A stretch of 64,000 nucleotides of DNA, taken from Mycobacterium lehmannii (GTDB lineage: Bacteria; Actinomycetota; Actinomycetes; Mycobacteriales; Mycobacteriaceae). Position numbers and translations under genes: made by a program. Below the pieces are notes generated by a model. The model had not been told where the DNA came from, made no database searches, and saw only the letters and a list, made by a program, of their open reading frames with translations. Position 1 is the stretch's first letter, and every line of letters begins with the position of its first letter. The stretch covers positions 62,001-126,000 of the forward strand of contig NZ_NKCN01000015.1 in the NCBI RefSeq assembly GCF_002245535.1, written 5' to 3'. This document shows, piece by piece, positions 33,539-40,974 of this stretch.

Positions 33539-33668
33539 GATTTCAGGGTTCCAATCCGGATCGGGAACCGATACGGTCCTGCAAGAACAACGGCTGAAGA
33601 ACAACGCTTTTGGCTGGCAACTCGCGACGGGCAGTGGTGTACCCCGCCTCATCCGAGCTGCAAAAAGT

Positions 33669-33680
33669 TGACTCGAGTCA
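33669..33680 (+). promoter_or_regulatory. Candidate TetR operator, copy 2 (perfect palindrome)
   Basis: TGACTCGAGTCA is a perfect 12-bp palindrome immediately upstream of the GGAGGG ribosome site of the membrane-protein operon, a position where repressor binding would block expression. Confidence 0.45.
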
Positions 33681-33693
33681 CGTGGAGGGTGCG

Positions 33694-34437
33694 GTGCAGA
33701 TCCTCGAAGAGGTGCAGGACCTGCCGAAGGCGGGCAATATCAGAGCTCAGTGGGTGAGCCTGTGGACCGGGCCGGCGGTCGGGGCCGTACTGATGCTGGC
33801 GCTGCTGGCGTTTCCCGGTTTCTGGCCACCACTGTCACCGCTGCTGTCCGCCGACCAGGTGGCGACGTTCTACGCCGACAACACCGCGTGGATCCGCTTC
33901 AGCCAGGTCACGTTCAACCTGTGCGGGATCATGATCCTGCCGTTCTTCATGGTGATCGTCGTGCAGATGAAACGGATGAAGACGCAGAGCCACGTCTTCG
34001 CCTACTGCTATCTCACCGCGGTCGTCAGCGGCGCAACGATTTTCGCCTTGTCGAACATTTTCTTCCTGGTCGCGGCGTTCCGCCCCGACCGCAACCCCGA
34101 TGTCGTACTGGTGCTCAACGATCTCGCATGGATTGTGTTCATCGCCCCGGTCGGCATGGTCGTCACGCAGTTCGTGCTGCTGGCCGTAGCCGTCTACTTC
34201 GACGACGGGCCCGACCCCGTCTTTCCACGCTGGGTCGGGCATTACTCATTGGCGACCGGCGTAGCGATGGTGCCCGCGGCCGGTGCGGCCGTGTTCCACA
34301 CCGGCCCACTGGCCTGGGACGGGCTGCTGTCCTTCTGGGTTCGCAACGGGGCCTTCGCGTTGTTCGTCGTCGTGATGTTCTTCGTACTGCGTCGTGCAGT
34401 GCTCAGACAAGCGCACGACGAAGGTGTCGCGCGGTGA
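33694..34437 (+). CDS. Six-TM membrane protein of unknown function (paralogue A)
   Basis: Integral membrane protein of about 247 residues with six hydrophobic segments. I do not recognise a named family. Conserved with the next gene are the FPGFWPP...ADQVATFYADN segment after TM1, FRPDRNPDVVLVLNDL, FPRWVGHY and HTGPLAWDGLLSFW. The GTG at 33694 has GGAGGG four to nine nt upstream; a TTG at 33610 and a GTG at 33682 are alternatives. It overlaps the next gene by 4 nt (GTGA). The context with cytochrome-oxidase-like subunits III and IV suggests a respiratory or haem-linked membrane complex; this is inference. Confidence 0.75.
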   Translation: MQILEEVQDLPKAGNIRAQWVSLWTGPAVGAVLMLALLAFPGFWPPLSPLLSADQVATFYADNTAWIRFSQVTFNLCGIMILPFFMVIVVQMKRMKTQSHVFAYCYLTAVVSGATIFALSNIFFLVAAFRPDRNPDVVLVLNDLAWIVFIAPVGMVVTQFVLLAVAVYFDDGPDPVFPRWVGHYSLATGVAMVPAAGAAVFHTGPLAWDGLLSFWVRNGAFALFVVVMFFVLRRAVLRQAHDEGVAR

Positions 34438-35183
34438 GCACGCTGCTCACGCGCCGGTTCACCCAGGAATCCGATGGACCTCCCGGCGGGAAACCCGATG
34501 TGCGGCTGGTCTGTTGGTTCTTCCCGGCCTGGTATGCGGTCTTCGGCGTCATCATCTGCGTACTGGCCAGGGTGACGCCGCCGCCGCGTCCCGACGTCAC
34601 CGCCGCCGACAAGGTCGCGTTCTTCGCCGAGAACGGTCTGACAATCCGGGTCGGCTTCTGCGTACTGCTGATCCTGCTCGGCGGGGCGGCCGTCACCAAC
34701 GGCCTGGTGGCGTACTTCATCCTGCGCATGTCCGTCGGCTCCGTGTTCGCGTACGGCTACATCGGCGGCATGGGTGTCGGGGCACTACCGGGGTTTCTTC
34801 TCGTCGCGGTGTGCTTTCTCACCGCCACCTTCCGAGTCGACCGCGACCCGGAGCTCGTCAGCATGCTCTACGACCTGGGCATGTTGTCCTACAACGGCTC
34901 GCTGGGGTGTTTCTCTGCGGCCTACCTGGTGTTCGCGCTGGCGATCCTCTACGACAAGCACGACATCTTCCCGAAATGGTTTGCCTACGTGACCATCTGG
35001 CAGATCGTCACCGAGGTCATCGCCACCCAGATGTTCGTGGCCTACTCGGGTCCGTTCGCCTGGAACGGTTCACTAGCGTTCTGGTGGTCGGTCGTCGTCT
35101 TCAGTCTCTGGCTGGGGGCGCTGATCGTCCTGCTCAAGCGGGCCACCAACCGCGAGCCGGTCGACGCTCCTGCCCTGGATTGA
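34434..35183 (+). CDS. Six-TM membrane protein of unknown function (paralogue B)
   Basis: A 249-residue membrane protein, evidently a tandem duplicate of the preceding gene: FFPAWYAVFG, PPPRPDVTAADKVAFFAENG, FRVDRDPELVSMLYDLG, FPKWFAYVTIW and SGPFAWNGSLAFWW align with the same elements in paralogue A. Six TM segments are predicted by eye. The GTG at 34434 overlaps the previous stop. It is followed 10 nt later by the subunit III gene. It has no CxxCH or other evident cofactor motif; conserved Asp, Trp and Pro residues lie at the membrane edges. Confidence 0.8.
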   Translation: MSTLLTRRFTQESDGPPGGKPDVRLVCWFFPAWYAVFGVIICVLARVTPPPRPDVTAADKVAFFAENGLTIRVGFCVLLILLGGAAVTNGLVAYFILRMSVGSVFAYGYIGGMGVGALPGFLLVAVCFLTATFRVDRDPELVSMLYDLGMLSYNGSLGCFSAAYLVFALAILYDKHDIFPKWFAYVTIWQIVTEVIATQMFVAYSGPFAWNGSLAFWWSVVVFSLWLGALIVLLKRATNREPVDAPALD

Positions 35184-35193
35184 GGATTGCACT

Positions 35194-35811
35194 GTGACAC
35201 AGTCTGATTCGAGGGAGCTGACAACTCCGGCCGGCGACGCGCCGACGACCACCGCGCCCCCGTCAGCCGGCCATCTGTCCGGAGACATTCACATGTGGGT
35301 GATGGTGCTCGGCGACCTGGTCATCTTCGCGGGATACTTCGTCATCTTCATGGTCTACCGAGCCATGAACCCCGACGAGTTTCTCGCCGCCCAGCAGCAC
35401 CTCGACATCAACATCGGGGTGCTCAACACCGTGATCCTGTTGACCAGTTCGTGGTTCATCGCCCGAAGCGTGCTGGCCGCCCGAGGCGGTTCCCACCGCC
35501 GGGCGATCAGGTTGGTCTACGCGGGCGGCTTCTGCGGTCTGCTGTTCATCGGTTTCAAGGGCTACGAATGGGCCAGCAAGATCGCGGCGGGCCACACCAA
35601 CTCCGAGATGTTCTATTCCTTTTACTACGTGCTGACCGGTGTGCACCTGGTGCATGTGCTGATCGGCCTGATCGTGCTCGGGGTCATCGTGCGCGAACTG
35701 AACAACCCCGGCAGGCGCAGGACGTCGATGGTCGAGTCGGGCGCCGTCTACTGGCACATGGTCGACCTGCTCTGGGTGATCATCTTCGGACTGCTCTACG
35801 TGATGAGGTGA
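35194..35811 (+). CDS. Cytochrome c oxidase subunit III-like protein (NorE-type)
   Basis: Haem-copper oxidase subunit III family protein of 205 residues with five TM helices, like NorE and short COX3 proteins. Seen: HMWVMVLGDLVIFAGYFVIF, NTVILLTSSWFIARSV, FIGFKGYEW, YYVLTGVHLVHVLIG and AVYWHMVDLLWVIIF, which contain the conserved subunit III Glu/His positions. No catalytic subunit I or II gene is nearby. The GTG at 35194 follows a TGA-rich 10-nt gap. It overlaps the subunit IV gene (GTGA). It may assemble with the two six-TM proteins or with an oxidase encoded elsewhere. Confidence 0.87.
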   Translation: MTQSDSRELTTPAGDAPTTTAPPSAGHLSGDIHMWVMVLGDLVIFAGYFVIFMVYRAMNPDEFLAAQQHLDINIGVLNTVILLTSSWFIARSVLAARGGSHRRAIRLVYAGGFCGLLFIGFKGYEWASKIAAGHTNSEMFYSFYYVLTGVHLVHVLIGLIVLGVIVRELNNPGRRRTSMVESGAVYWHMVDLLWVIIFGLLYVMR

Positions 35812-36113
35812 CGGTGACCAGCACATCGAAGACTCGACGCCACCACACCGCCACCAGCACCATGGCGTGGACCTGGGTGGTCCTCACCGCGATCACGGTC
35901 GGCGCATGGTGGCTGGCGCCGGCCCACTTCACCGACACCGTGTACGCCAGCACCTCGATCACCGCGCTGGTCCTGGCACTCACCTTCGTCAAGGCACGGT
36001 TGATCATTCGCAACTTCATGGAGGTCAAGACCGGACCGCGCTGGCTCAAACGGTCCACCGACGCCTGGCTGGGCCTGCTTCTGGTGACGGTGTTCGTGAT
36101 CTACCTCATCTGA
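35808..36113 (+). CDS. Prokaryotic cytochrome c oxidase subunit IV-like protein
   Basis: A 101-residue protein of the COX4_pro family with three TM helices (TMAWTWVVLTAITVGAWWL, ASTSITALVLALTFVKARL and TDAWLGLLLVTVFVIYL) and the family signature FVKARLIIRNFMEV. The GTG at 35808 overlaps the subunit III stop; a second GTG at 35814 is an alternative. COX3/COX4 pairs without subunit I are typical of accessory NorE/NorF-like modules. It is the last gene of the TetR-controlled operon. Confidence 0.85.
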   Translation: MTVTSTSKTRRHHTATSTMAWTWVVLTAITVGAWWLAPAHFTDTVYASTSITALVLALTFVKARLIIRNFMEVKTGPRWLKRSTDAWLGLLLVTVFVIYLI

Positions 36114-36145
36114 CTTGGAGCCTTTGCGCACCGGGTACGTTCGTT

Positions 36146-36985
36146 GTGGTGGATGACGCAGAGGACCAGAAAGCCGACGACATCGCCCTCACCGGGGTCT
36201 CGGAGACCGCGCTGCTGACGCTGAACGGAAGGGCGCACCAGGCCCGTCATCCGAACGCGATCATCGACGATCCGATGGCGATCCGCCTCGTCGACGCGAT
36301 CGACTTCGACTTCGACAAGTTCGGCCGCAAAGGCCAGGAGATGGGCCTGCGCTCGCTGGCGTTCGACCGGGCGGCGAGCCACTACCTCTCGGAGCATCCG
36401 CGCGCCACCGTCGTCGCGCTGGCCGAGGGCCTGCAGACCAGCTTCTGGCGTCTGAACACCCTCCTGCCGCACGCCGAATTTCGTTGGCTGACAGTCGATT
36501 TACCACCGGTCATCGACTTGCGCGAGCACCTGCTACCCGCATCGCCGCGGATCACCACGCTGGCGCAGTCGGCGCTCGACTACTCGTGGATGGACAAGGT
36601 CGACGACAGCAACGGCGTCTTCATCACCGCGGAGGGGTTGCTGATGTACCTGCAACCCGACGAGGCCATGGGGCTGATCGCCGCGTGTGCGGCCCGCTTC
36701 CCGGGCGGCCAGATGGTCTTCGACCTTCCGCCGGTCCTGGTGAAGAAGCTCGCCCCGAAGGGGATGCGGTCATCGCGCCGGTACCGCGTTCCGCCGATGC
36801 CCTTCAGCCTGTCGGCGGCGCAGTTGGCCGCGCTCCCGGACACCATCCCGGGGATCCGCGCCGTGCACGATCTGCCGATGCCGTCGGGGCGGGGCTGGTT
36901 CTTCGAGAAGGCGTTTCCGGCCTTCTGGCGGTTCAAGCCGACCCGTAACTTCCGTGGCGCGTACACCTTGCTCGAGTTCGGCTGA
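36146..36985 (+). CDS. Leucine carboxyl methyltransferase-family SAM methyltransferase
   Basis: Class I methyltransferase of 279 residues in the PPM1/LCM family, abundant in mycobacteria. Seen: ALLTLNGRAHQARHPNAI, HPRATVVALAEGLQTSFWR in place of motif I, WLTVDLPPVIDLRE (motif II), FITAEGLLMYLQPDEAM (the GxLMYL element) and a C-terminal aromatic cap. The start is GTG 36146 or 36149; neither has a clear SD. Acceptor unknown; such enzymes often methylate carboxylates or hydroxyls of small molecules. Confidence 0.85.
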   Translation: MVDDAEDQKADDIALTGVSETALLTLNGRAHQARHPNAIIDDPMAIRLVDAIDFDFDKFGRKGQEMGLRSLAFDRAASHYLSEHPRATVVALAEGLQTSFWRLNTLLPHAEFRWLTVDLPPVIDLREHLLPASPRITTLAQSALDYSWMDKVDDSNGVFITAEGLLMYLQPDEAMGLIAACAARFPGGQMVFDLPPVLVKKLAPKGMRSSRRYRVPPMPFSLSAAQLAALPDTIPGIRAVHDLPMPSGRGWFFEKAFPAFWRFKPTRNFRGAYTLLEFG

Positions 36986-37071
36986 CCGCGATCTCGCGCT
37001 GCCGAACAATCTCTTGACGTCGAAAACGGCCTCTGACGTGTGGTTCAGCGCATTTTCGATGTGATTTGATT

Positions 37072-37116
37072 GTTACCGAGGTTTGTCACTTTCGTCACTC
37101 GGGTAACTTTGATAAC
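37072..37116 (+). promoter_or_regulatory. GTNAC direct-repeat array upstream of the 37173 gene
   Basis: GTTAC (37072), GTCAC (37085), GTCAC (37094), GTAAC (37103) and ATAAC (37112). The last four have an exact 9-bp period. GTNAC half-sites in tandem are used by actinobacterial response regulators such as MtrA and GlnR. The array ends about 57 nt before the likely start codon, or 12 nt before an alternative ATG at 37128. Confidence 0.45.
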
Positions 37117-37172
37117 AGACCGGTCACATGGCCGGCGATCACACCGAAGAAAGAGACGAATGGGAATCCACC

Positions 37173-37637
37173 ATGAACACCGTCCTGTACTTCAGCACCA
37201 GCGGCACCGTTTATGAGACCCGCGCGTACACCACCGCGGATATCGACCAGCTCGTAGAGGATCAGGGGCTGCAATCCCTGACCAGCGCCGACCGGCAGTT
37301 CGACTTCTGGTTCAGCCCTTCGACGCAGCGCTGCCAGCGACGCCCCAACCGAAAGGCCACCGAGCTGCTGCTGGCGACCAGCACGTTCACCGCAAAGACC
37401 GTTCCCCTGCTGCGGGGAGGCGTCGTCGTGGCCACCCATGACGAGGACGGCGAGCTCGACGGGCTCAGCTGGCAGCAACTCGACCTCCTGGTTCACCGCA
37501 GGCGCGCGCTGACGAAGCGCGACGAGCGAGCGCTGCTCAGGCGGATCGCGCGCGACGAGCGCAAGCAGCAACCGAAAGTTCCCAACCTGGCGCCCGTCTC
37601 CGTCGGGTGCGCCAGGCCACGCTCGGCCGTGCACTGA
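37173..37637 (+). CDS. Hypothetical protein
   Basis: Unrecognised soluble protein of 154 residues. The N-terminal half is mixed alpha/beta (MNTVLYFSTSGTVYETR, DRQFDFWFSP), the C-terminal half is a basic helical region (ALTKRDERALLRRIARDERK). It has no signal peptide or TM segment. ATG 37173 is favoured because the protein-like part begins there. ATG 37128 is open and could be used from a leaderless transcript, since GATAACAGAC upstream resembles a -10. The long A/T-richer upstream region with GTNAC repeats suggests tight regulation. Confidence 0.65.
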   Translation: MNTVLYFSTSGTVYETRAYTTADIDQLVEDQGLQSLTSADRQFDFWFSPSTQRCQRRPNRKATELLLATSTFTAKTVPLLRGGVVVATHDEDGELDGLSWQQLDLLVHRRRALTKRDERALLRRIARDERKQQPKVPNLAPVSVGCARPRSAVH

Positions 37638-37647
37638 CCCGTCGGGC

Positions 37648-38853
37648 TCAGCCGCTCCGCTGCGGAGACGCGTACCCCCACAACCAGTCGGTGTACTTGT
37701 GATCCGATGCGTCGCGGGTCCGAAACAACTCGTTGCGGGCGATGCGGCCGACCCCGTCGAGATGCCACAGCTCACCCCACATCCGGCACGTCTCGACGAT
37801 CCTGTTGCAGCGCGGTACCCGTTCGGTGTTGACGCTCTTGAGGATCTGTGGCCAAGCCGCATTTCCCCCGCCCGATGCGAAGTCGGCGGCGGCGAAGTCC
37901 GCGATGCACTTGGCGTCCTCGATCGCCATCACCGCACCAGACGCGAGGTACTGCAGCGGTGGATGCGCGGCATCGCCGAGCAACATCATCCGGCCGTTTA
38001 CCCAGTTCTCGATCGGATCGCGGTCGTACATCGGCCACCACCGGTCGGTCCACATGTATTCGAGTCGGCTGCGCACCTTCTCGTGGCAGTGCGCATAGGC
38101 GGGGACGAGTTCGACTGGGCCACCCCAGTTCTCGACGCCTTTGGAAAAGCCCGGCGACTTGAAGACGGCCACTTGGTTGAGCATCGTGCCTCGACGAAGT
38201 GGGTATTGGATGAAGTGGCAGTCCGGGCCGATGTATCCGATGACGTCCTCGATGTCCTCGTCGAGTCCGGCATCCTCGTACGGGATCGCGCCCCGGTATG
38301 CCGCGTATCCGGACGACACCGGCTCGTCGTCGACGATCTTGCGGCGCAGCCGGGACTTGATGCCGTCGAGCGCCAGCGCGACATCGGCCTCATGCGTGCG
38401 ACCGTCGTCGGTCATGACGTACGCCCGGTCGACCTCGGTCACCACGTCGGTCACTGTGATCCCGGTGTGCAGGTCGGCACCGGCGGCCGTCGCCGCGCGA
38501 ATCAGGCTGGCGTGCAGATCGCTTCGATGGGTGACGAAATACGGGCCGCCATACCGGGCCCGGAATTCGTCGCCGAGCTCGAGCCGCGTGAGCTCCTCGG
38601 CGGTGACCGCATCGCGGAACACGATGTTGCGCGGCAACACACCGTCGGCCAGCACCTCGTCGAGCAGACCCCACGATGCCAGGATCCTCGCACCGTGCGG
38701 CCCGACCTGCAGGCCGGCGCCCACCTCGCCGAATTCGCGGGCCCGCTCGAACAGCGTGACCTGCGCGCCTTGCCGCGCGAGCGCGAGCGCGGTTGCGGCA
38801 CCGCCGATTCCACCGCCGGCGATGACGACATGGGTTCCGTCGAGCTTGGACAT
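37648..38853 (-). CDS. 3-hydroxybenzoate 6-monooxygenase-like FAD enzyme
   Basis: Class A flavoprotein hydroxylase of 401 residues that, by context, converts 3-hydroxybenzoate to gentisate with NADH and O2. Seen: the FAD motif GGGIGG at residues 13-18, the DG motif ALDGIKSRLRRKIV and the second FAD motif LLGDAAHPPLQYLASGA. It is 9 nt downstream of an aromatic-acid transporter gene and adjacent to gentisate dioxygenase, fumarylpyruvate hydrolase and maleylpyruvate isomerase genes, which together form the gentisate route. Salicylate 5-hydroxylation is the alternative entry, but the family resemblance favours 3-hydroxybenzoate. Confidence 0.88.
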   Translation of the reverse strand: MSKLDGTHVVIAGGGIGGAATALALARQGAQVTLFERAREFGEVGAGLQVGPHGARILASWGLLDEVLADGVLPRNIVFRDAVTAEELTRLELGDEFRARYGGPYFVTHRSDLHASLIRAATAAGADLHTGITVTDVVTEVDRAYVMTDDGRTHEADVALALDGIKSRLRRKIVDDEPVSSGYAAYRGAIPYEDAGLDEDIEDVIGYIGPDCHFIQYPLRRGTMLNQVAVFKSPGFSKGVENWGGPVELVPAYAHCHEKVRSRLEYMWTDRWWPMYDRDPIENWVNGRMMLLGDAAHPPLQYLASGAVMAIEDAKCIADFAAADFASGGGNAAWPQILKSVNTERVPRCNRIVETCRMWGELWHLDGVGRIARNELFRTRDASDHKYTDWLWGYASPQRSG

Positions 38854-38862
38854 GGGTTCTCC

Positions 38863-40071
38863 TCAACTCCTCGTGTGGTTTCGAGTGGCGATCAACAGCA
38901 GCGCCGCGACCAGCGCGCTCGCGCCGAACAGGATGAAGTTCGAACCCGCACCCAGCCCGGCGGCCAGCAGCCAACCCCCGAGCTGCGGCGCGGCGACGGC
39001 GCCGACCCGACCGACGCCCAACGTCCAACCGAGCGCGGTGCCGCGTAGTTGATCCGGGTAGTGGGAGGCGACGGCGGCGATGATCAGGCACTGTGTGCCG
39101 TGAGTTCCGACCCCCGCCAGCACGAAGATCGCATACATCGCGGGCAGGGGCGGCCCGGCGAGAAGCCCCAGCAACGCCACACCCGCCAAGAGGGCCGCCG
39201 CGATACTCGTGGGCATCGTGCCGAACCGCACACCGCCCCAGGCGGTGATGAACGATCCCGCGACCGCGCCGAGATTGAGGGCGAGCGCGAACGTCAGCGC
39301 GCCGCCCAGTTGCGTGCCTCCGCTGGCCATCAGCTTCGGCAGCCAGGTGCCCAACCCGTACCACGCCAACAGTGTGGCGACGGTGGCCAAGGCGAACAGC
39401 ACGCTGATCGTGCGGAACTGTGGGCCGAGCACCGCGCCGAAACCCTGCCCTCGGTTGTGTGCCGGATGCCCGAGCGGGCGGTCGGGCAGCGTCTTGGCCG
39501 CGACCGGCACCAGCACGAGAAGGGGCAGCAGCGCGAAGGCGAACATCGGCTCCCAGCCCCAGTTGGGGATCACGGGTATCCCGACCACCGCGGCGATCGA
39601 CCCGCCGATCGGAACGCCCGACATCATCATCGTGGCGATCGCGGCGCGCCATTTCGGCGCCGTCAGGTCGGCTGCGAGGGCGTTGGCCGTGGGGACCAGA
39701 CCTCCGAGACCGAGGCCCGCGATCAGGCGCAGGACCCCGAAGGTCACCGGCCCGGGAGCCAGCGCGCACAGCGCGGTGAAGACTGAAAGCACCACCGCGC
39801 AACCGATTACGGCGCGCTTGTGGCCGATTGCGTCGGAGACCCGACCGGCCAGCACAGCGCCGATCATCATGCCGAGGAACGCCAAGCTGCCGAGCGTGCC
39901 CGCCGCCGCGGCGCTGATACCCCAGTCGGCCTGCAGGCTGGGGATCACGTTGCCGTAGACGATCAGGTCGTAGCCGTCGAACACGACGAACAGCCAGCAC
40001 ACCGCGACTGCGATGACCGAGGTGCGGTTCAGCCGAACCACCGGTGTCGGTGCGGTGCCGATAACAGCCAT
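38863..40071 (-). CDS. MFS aromatic acid:H+ symporter (AAHS family)
   Basis: Major facilitator of 402 residues with about 12 TM helices. The AAHS marker FDGYDLIVYGNVIP in TM1 (Asp residues needed for transport of benzoate-type anions) and AGRVSDAIGHKRAV in loop 2-3 are visible. It very probably imports 3-hydroxybenzoate or gentisate for the neighbouring pathway. It is the first gene of the leftward operon with the 6-hydroxylase. Its promoter overlaps that of the divergent iclR-type gene (shared AATATA/TATATT element near 40107-40112). Confidence 0.88.
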   Translation of the reverse strand: MAVIGTAPTPVVRLNRTSVIAVAVCWLFVVFDGYDLIVYGNVIPSLQADWGISAAAAGTLGSLAFLGMMIGAVLAGRVSDAIGHKRAVIGCAVVLSVFTALCALAPGPVTFGVLRLIAGLGLGGLVPTANALAADLTAPKWRAAIATMMMSGVPIGGSIAAVVGIPVIPNWGWEPMFAFALLPLLVLVPVAAKTLPDRPLGHPAHNRGQGFGAVLGPQFRTISVLFALATVATLLAWYGLGTWLPKLMASGGTQLGGALTFALALNLGAVAGSFITAWGGVRFGTMPTSIAAALLAGVALLGLLAGPPLPAMYAIFVLAGVGTHGTQCLIIAAVASHYPDQLRGTALGWTLGVGRVGAVAAPQLGGWLLAAGLGAGSNFILFGASALVAALLLIATRNHTRS

Positions 40072-40108
40072 GCGTCAACAGTGATGGCGGCCACAGCCGC
40101 CCAGCAAT

Positions 40109-40127
40109 ATAGTTCTTCTGTGCAGAA
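40109..40127 (+). promoter_or_regulatory. -10 element and IclR operator 1 at the IclR start
   Basis: TATAGT at 40109-40114 is a near-perfect -10 box whose expected transcription start falls on the GTG at 40120, so the mRNA is probably leaderless. TTCTG-TG-CAGAA (40116-40127) is a perfect dyad covering that start; a related dyad lies at 40918-40934. Confidence 0.55.
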
Positions 40128-40899
40128 AAAGCCGGGTCCGGCGCTCGAACCGCCGAGCTACCTACTGGAGTCGGTGGACAACGCTCTGCGCCTAGTGCAG
40201 ATGCTGCGCGACGTGGGGGCGATCCGGCTGAAGGAGGCCGCACAGGAATTGGCGATCGCGCCGTCAACCGCCCATCGACTGCTGGCGATGCTGGTCTACC
40301 GCGGCTTCGCGGTTCAGGACGAACGACGGTTGTACCACCCGGGGCCGGCCATGGGCGCCGGGCCTGCGCAGCGCGGCTGGACCCGGGAGTTCACCGATGT
40401 CTGCACGCCGCACCTGGAGACGCTGTCGCTGGTCTGCGGCGAGACGGTCAACCTGGTGATCCGGGTTGGCACGCAGGTCCGGTTCCTGACGTCGGCGGAA
40501 TCCACGGCGATGCTGCGTGTCGGCGACCGCAAGGGCCAGGTGTTGCCGGCCGAACGCACGGCGGGTGGACGGGCGCTGCTCGCCGAACTCGACGATGCGC
40601 TCATCGCCCGCCTCTACACCGGCCTCGCGCCCGACGAACTCGCAAAGTTCGCGACCGAGCTGGCAGGTATCCGCGCGGCGGGCTTCGCACTCAACGTCGA
40701 GCAGACCGAAGAGGGCGTCGCCGCCTTCGGCGCCGCGGTGCACAACCGGTCGGGCCGGGCCATCGGCGCGATCAGCGTCGCGGTGCCCATCATCCGCTAC
40801 AAGCGGCACACCCACGGAGGCCTGGTGAAGCAGTTGCGCCGAGCCGTTCATGAGATCGAAGTGGACCTCGGCGACCGTTTCGACGGGGTCGACGCCTGA
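40120..40899 (+). CDS. IclR family transcriptional regulator
   Basis: IclR-type regulator of 259 residues. The winged helix is VDNALRLVQMLRDVGAIRLKEAAQELAIAPSTAHRLL, given here only by position (about residues 18-55). The effector domain contains GETVNLVIRVGTQVRFL and GRAIGAISVAVPIIRY. It sits between the transporter/hydroxylase operon and the gentisate-ring-cleavage operon and very likely controls both in response to 3-hydroxybenzoate or gentisate. GTG 40120 was chosen from the -10 spacing; ATG 40084 is open but would lie upstream of the predicted transcription start. Confidence 0.87.
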   Translation: MQKKPGPALEPPSYLLESVDNALRLVQMLRDVGAIRLKEAAQELAIAPSTAHRLLAMLVYRGFAVQDERRLYHPGPAMGAGPAQRGWTREFTDVCTPHLETLSLVCGETVNLVIRVGTQVRFLTSAESTAMLRVGDRKGQVLPAERTAGGRALLAELDDALIARLYTGLAPDELAKFATELAGIRAAGFALNVEQTEEGVAAFGAAVHNRSGRAIGAISVAVPIIRYKRHTHGGLVKQLRRAVHEIEVDLGDRFDGVDA

Positions 40900-40917
40900 C
40901 GCGTAAGCCGGCCCGGG

Positions 40918-40934
40918 ATTCTGCACAACAGAAT
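40918..40934 (+). promoter_or_regulatory. IclR operator 2 upstream of gentisate dioxygenase
   Basis: ATTCTG-CACAA-CAGAAT, perfect 6-bp arms, 41-57 nt before the dioxygenase ATG. It shares TTCTGCACA with the complement of operator 1. Confidence 0.5.
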
Positions 40935-40974
40935 TAGGTGTCGGTTGTGGCGTGGACCGCCTTAGCGTCGCAGC

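Noticed and set aside
33547..33569. GGGTTCCAATCC resembling a tRNA T-arm
   Set aside because: The flanking bases cannot form the 5-bp T stem and no acceptor or anticodon arm is present nearby; it is treated as part of a dyad-rich promoter region.
33610..33693. N-terminal extension of the six-TM paralogue A from a TTG
   Set aside because: No SD precedes it, and it would place the perfect TGACTCGAGTCA dyad and a good GGAGGG site inside the coding region.
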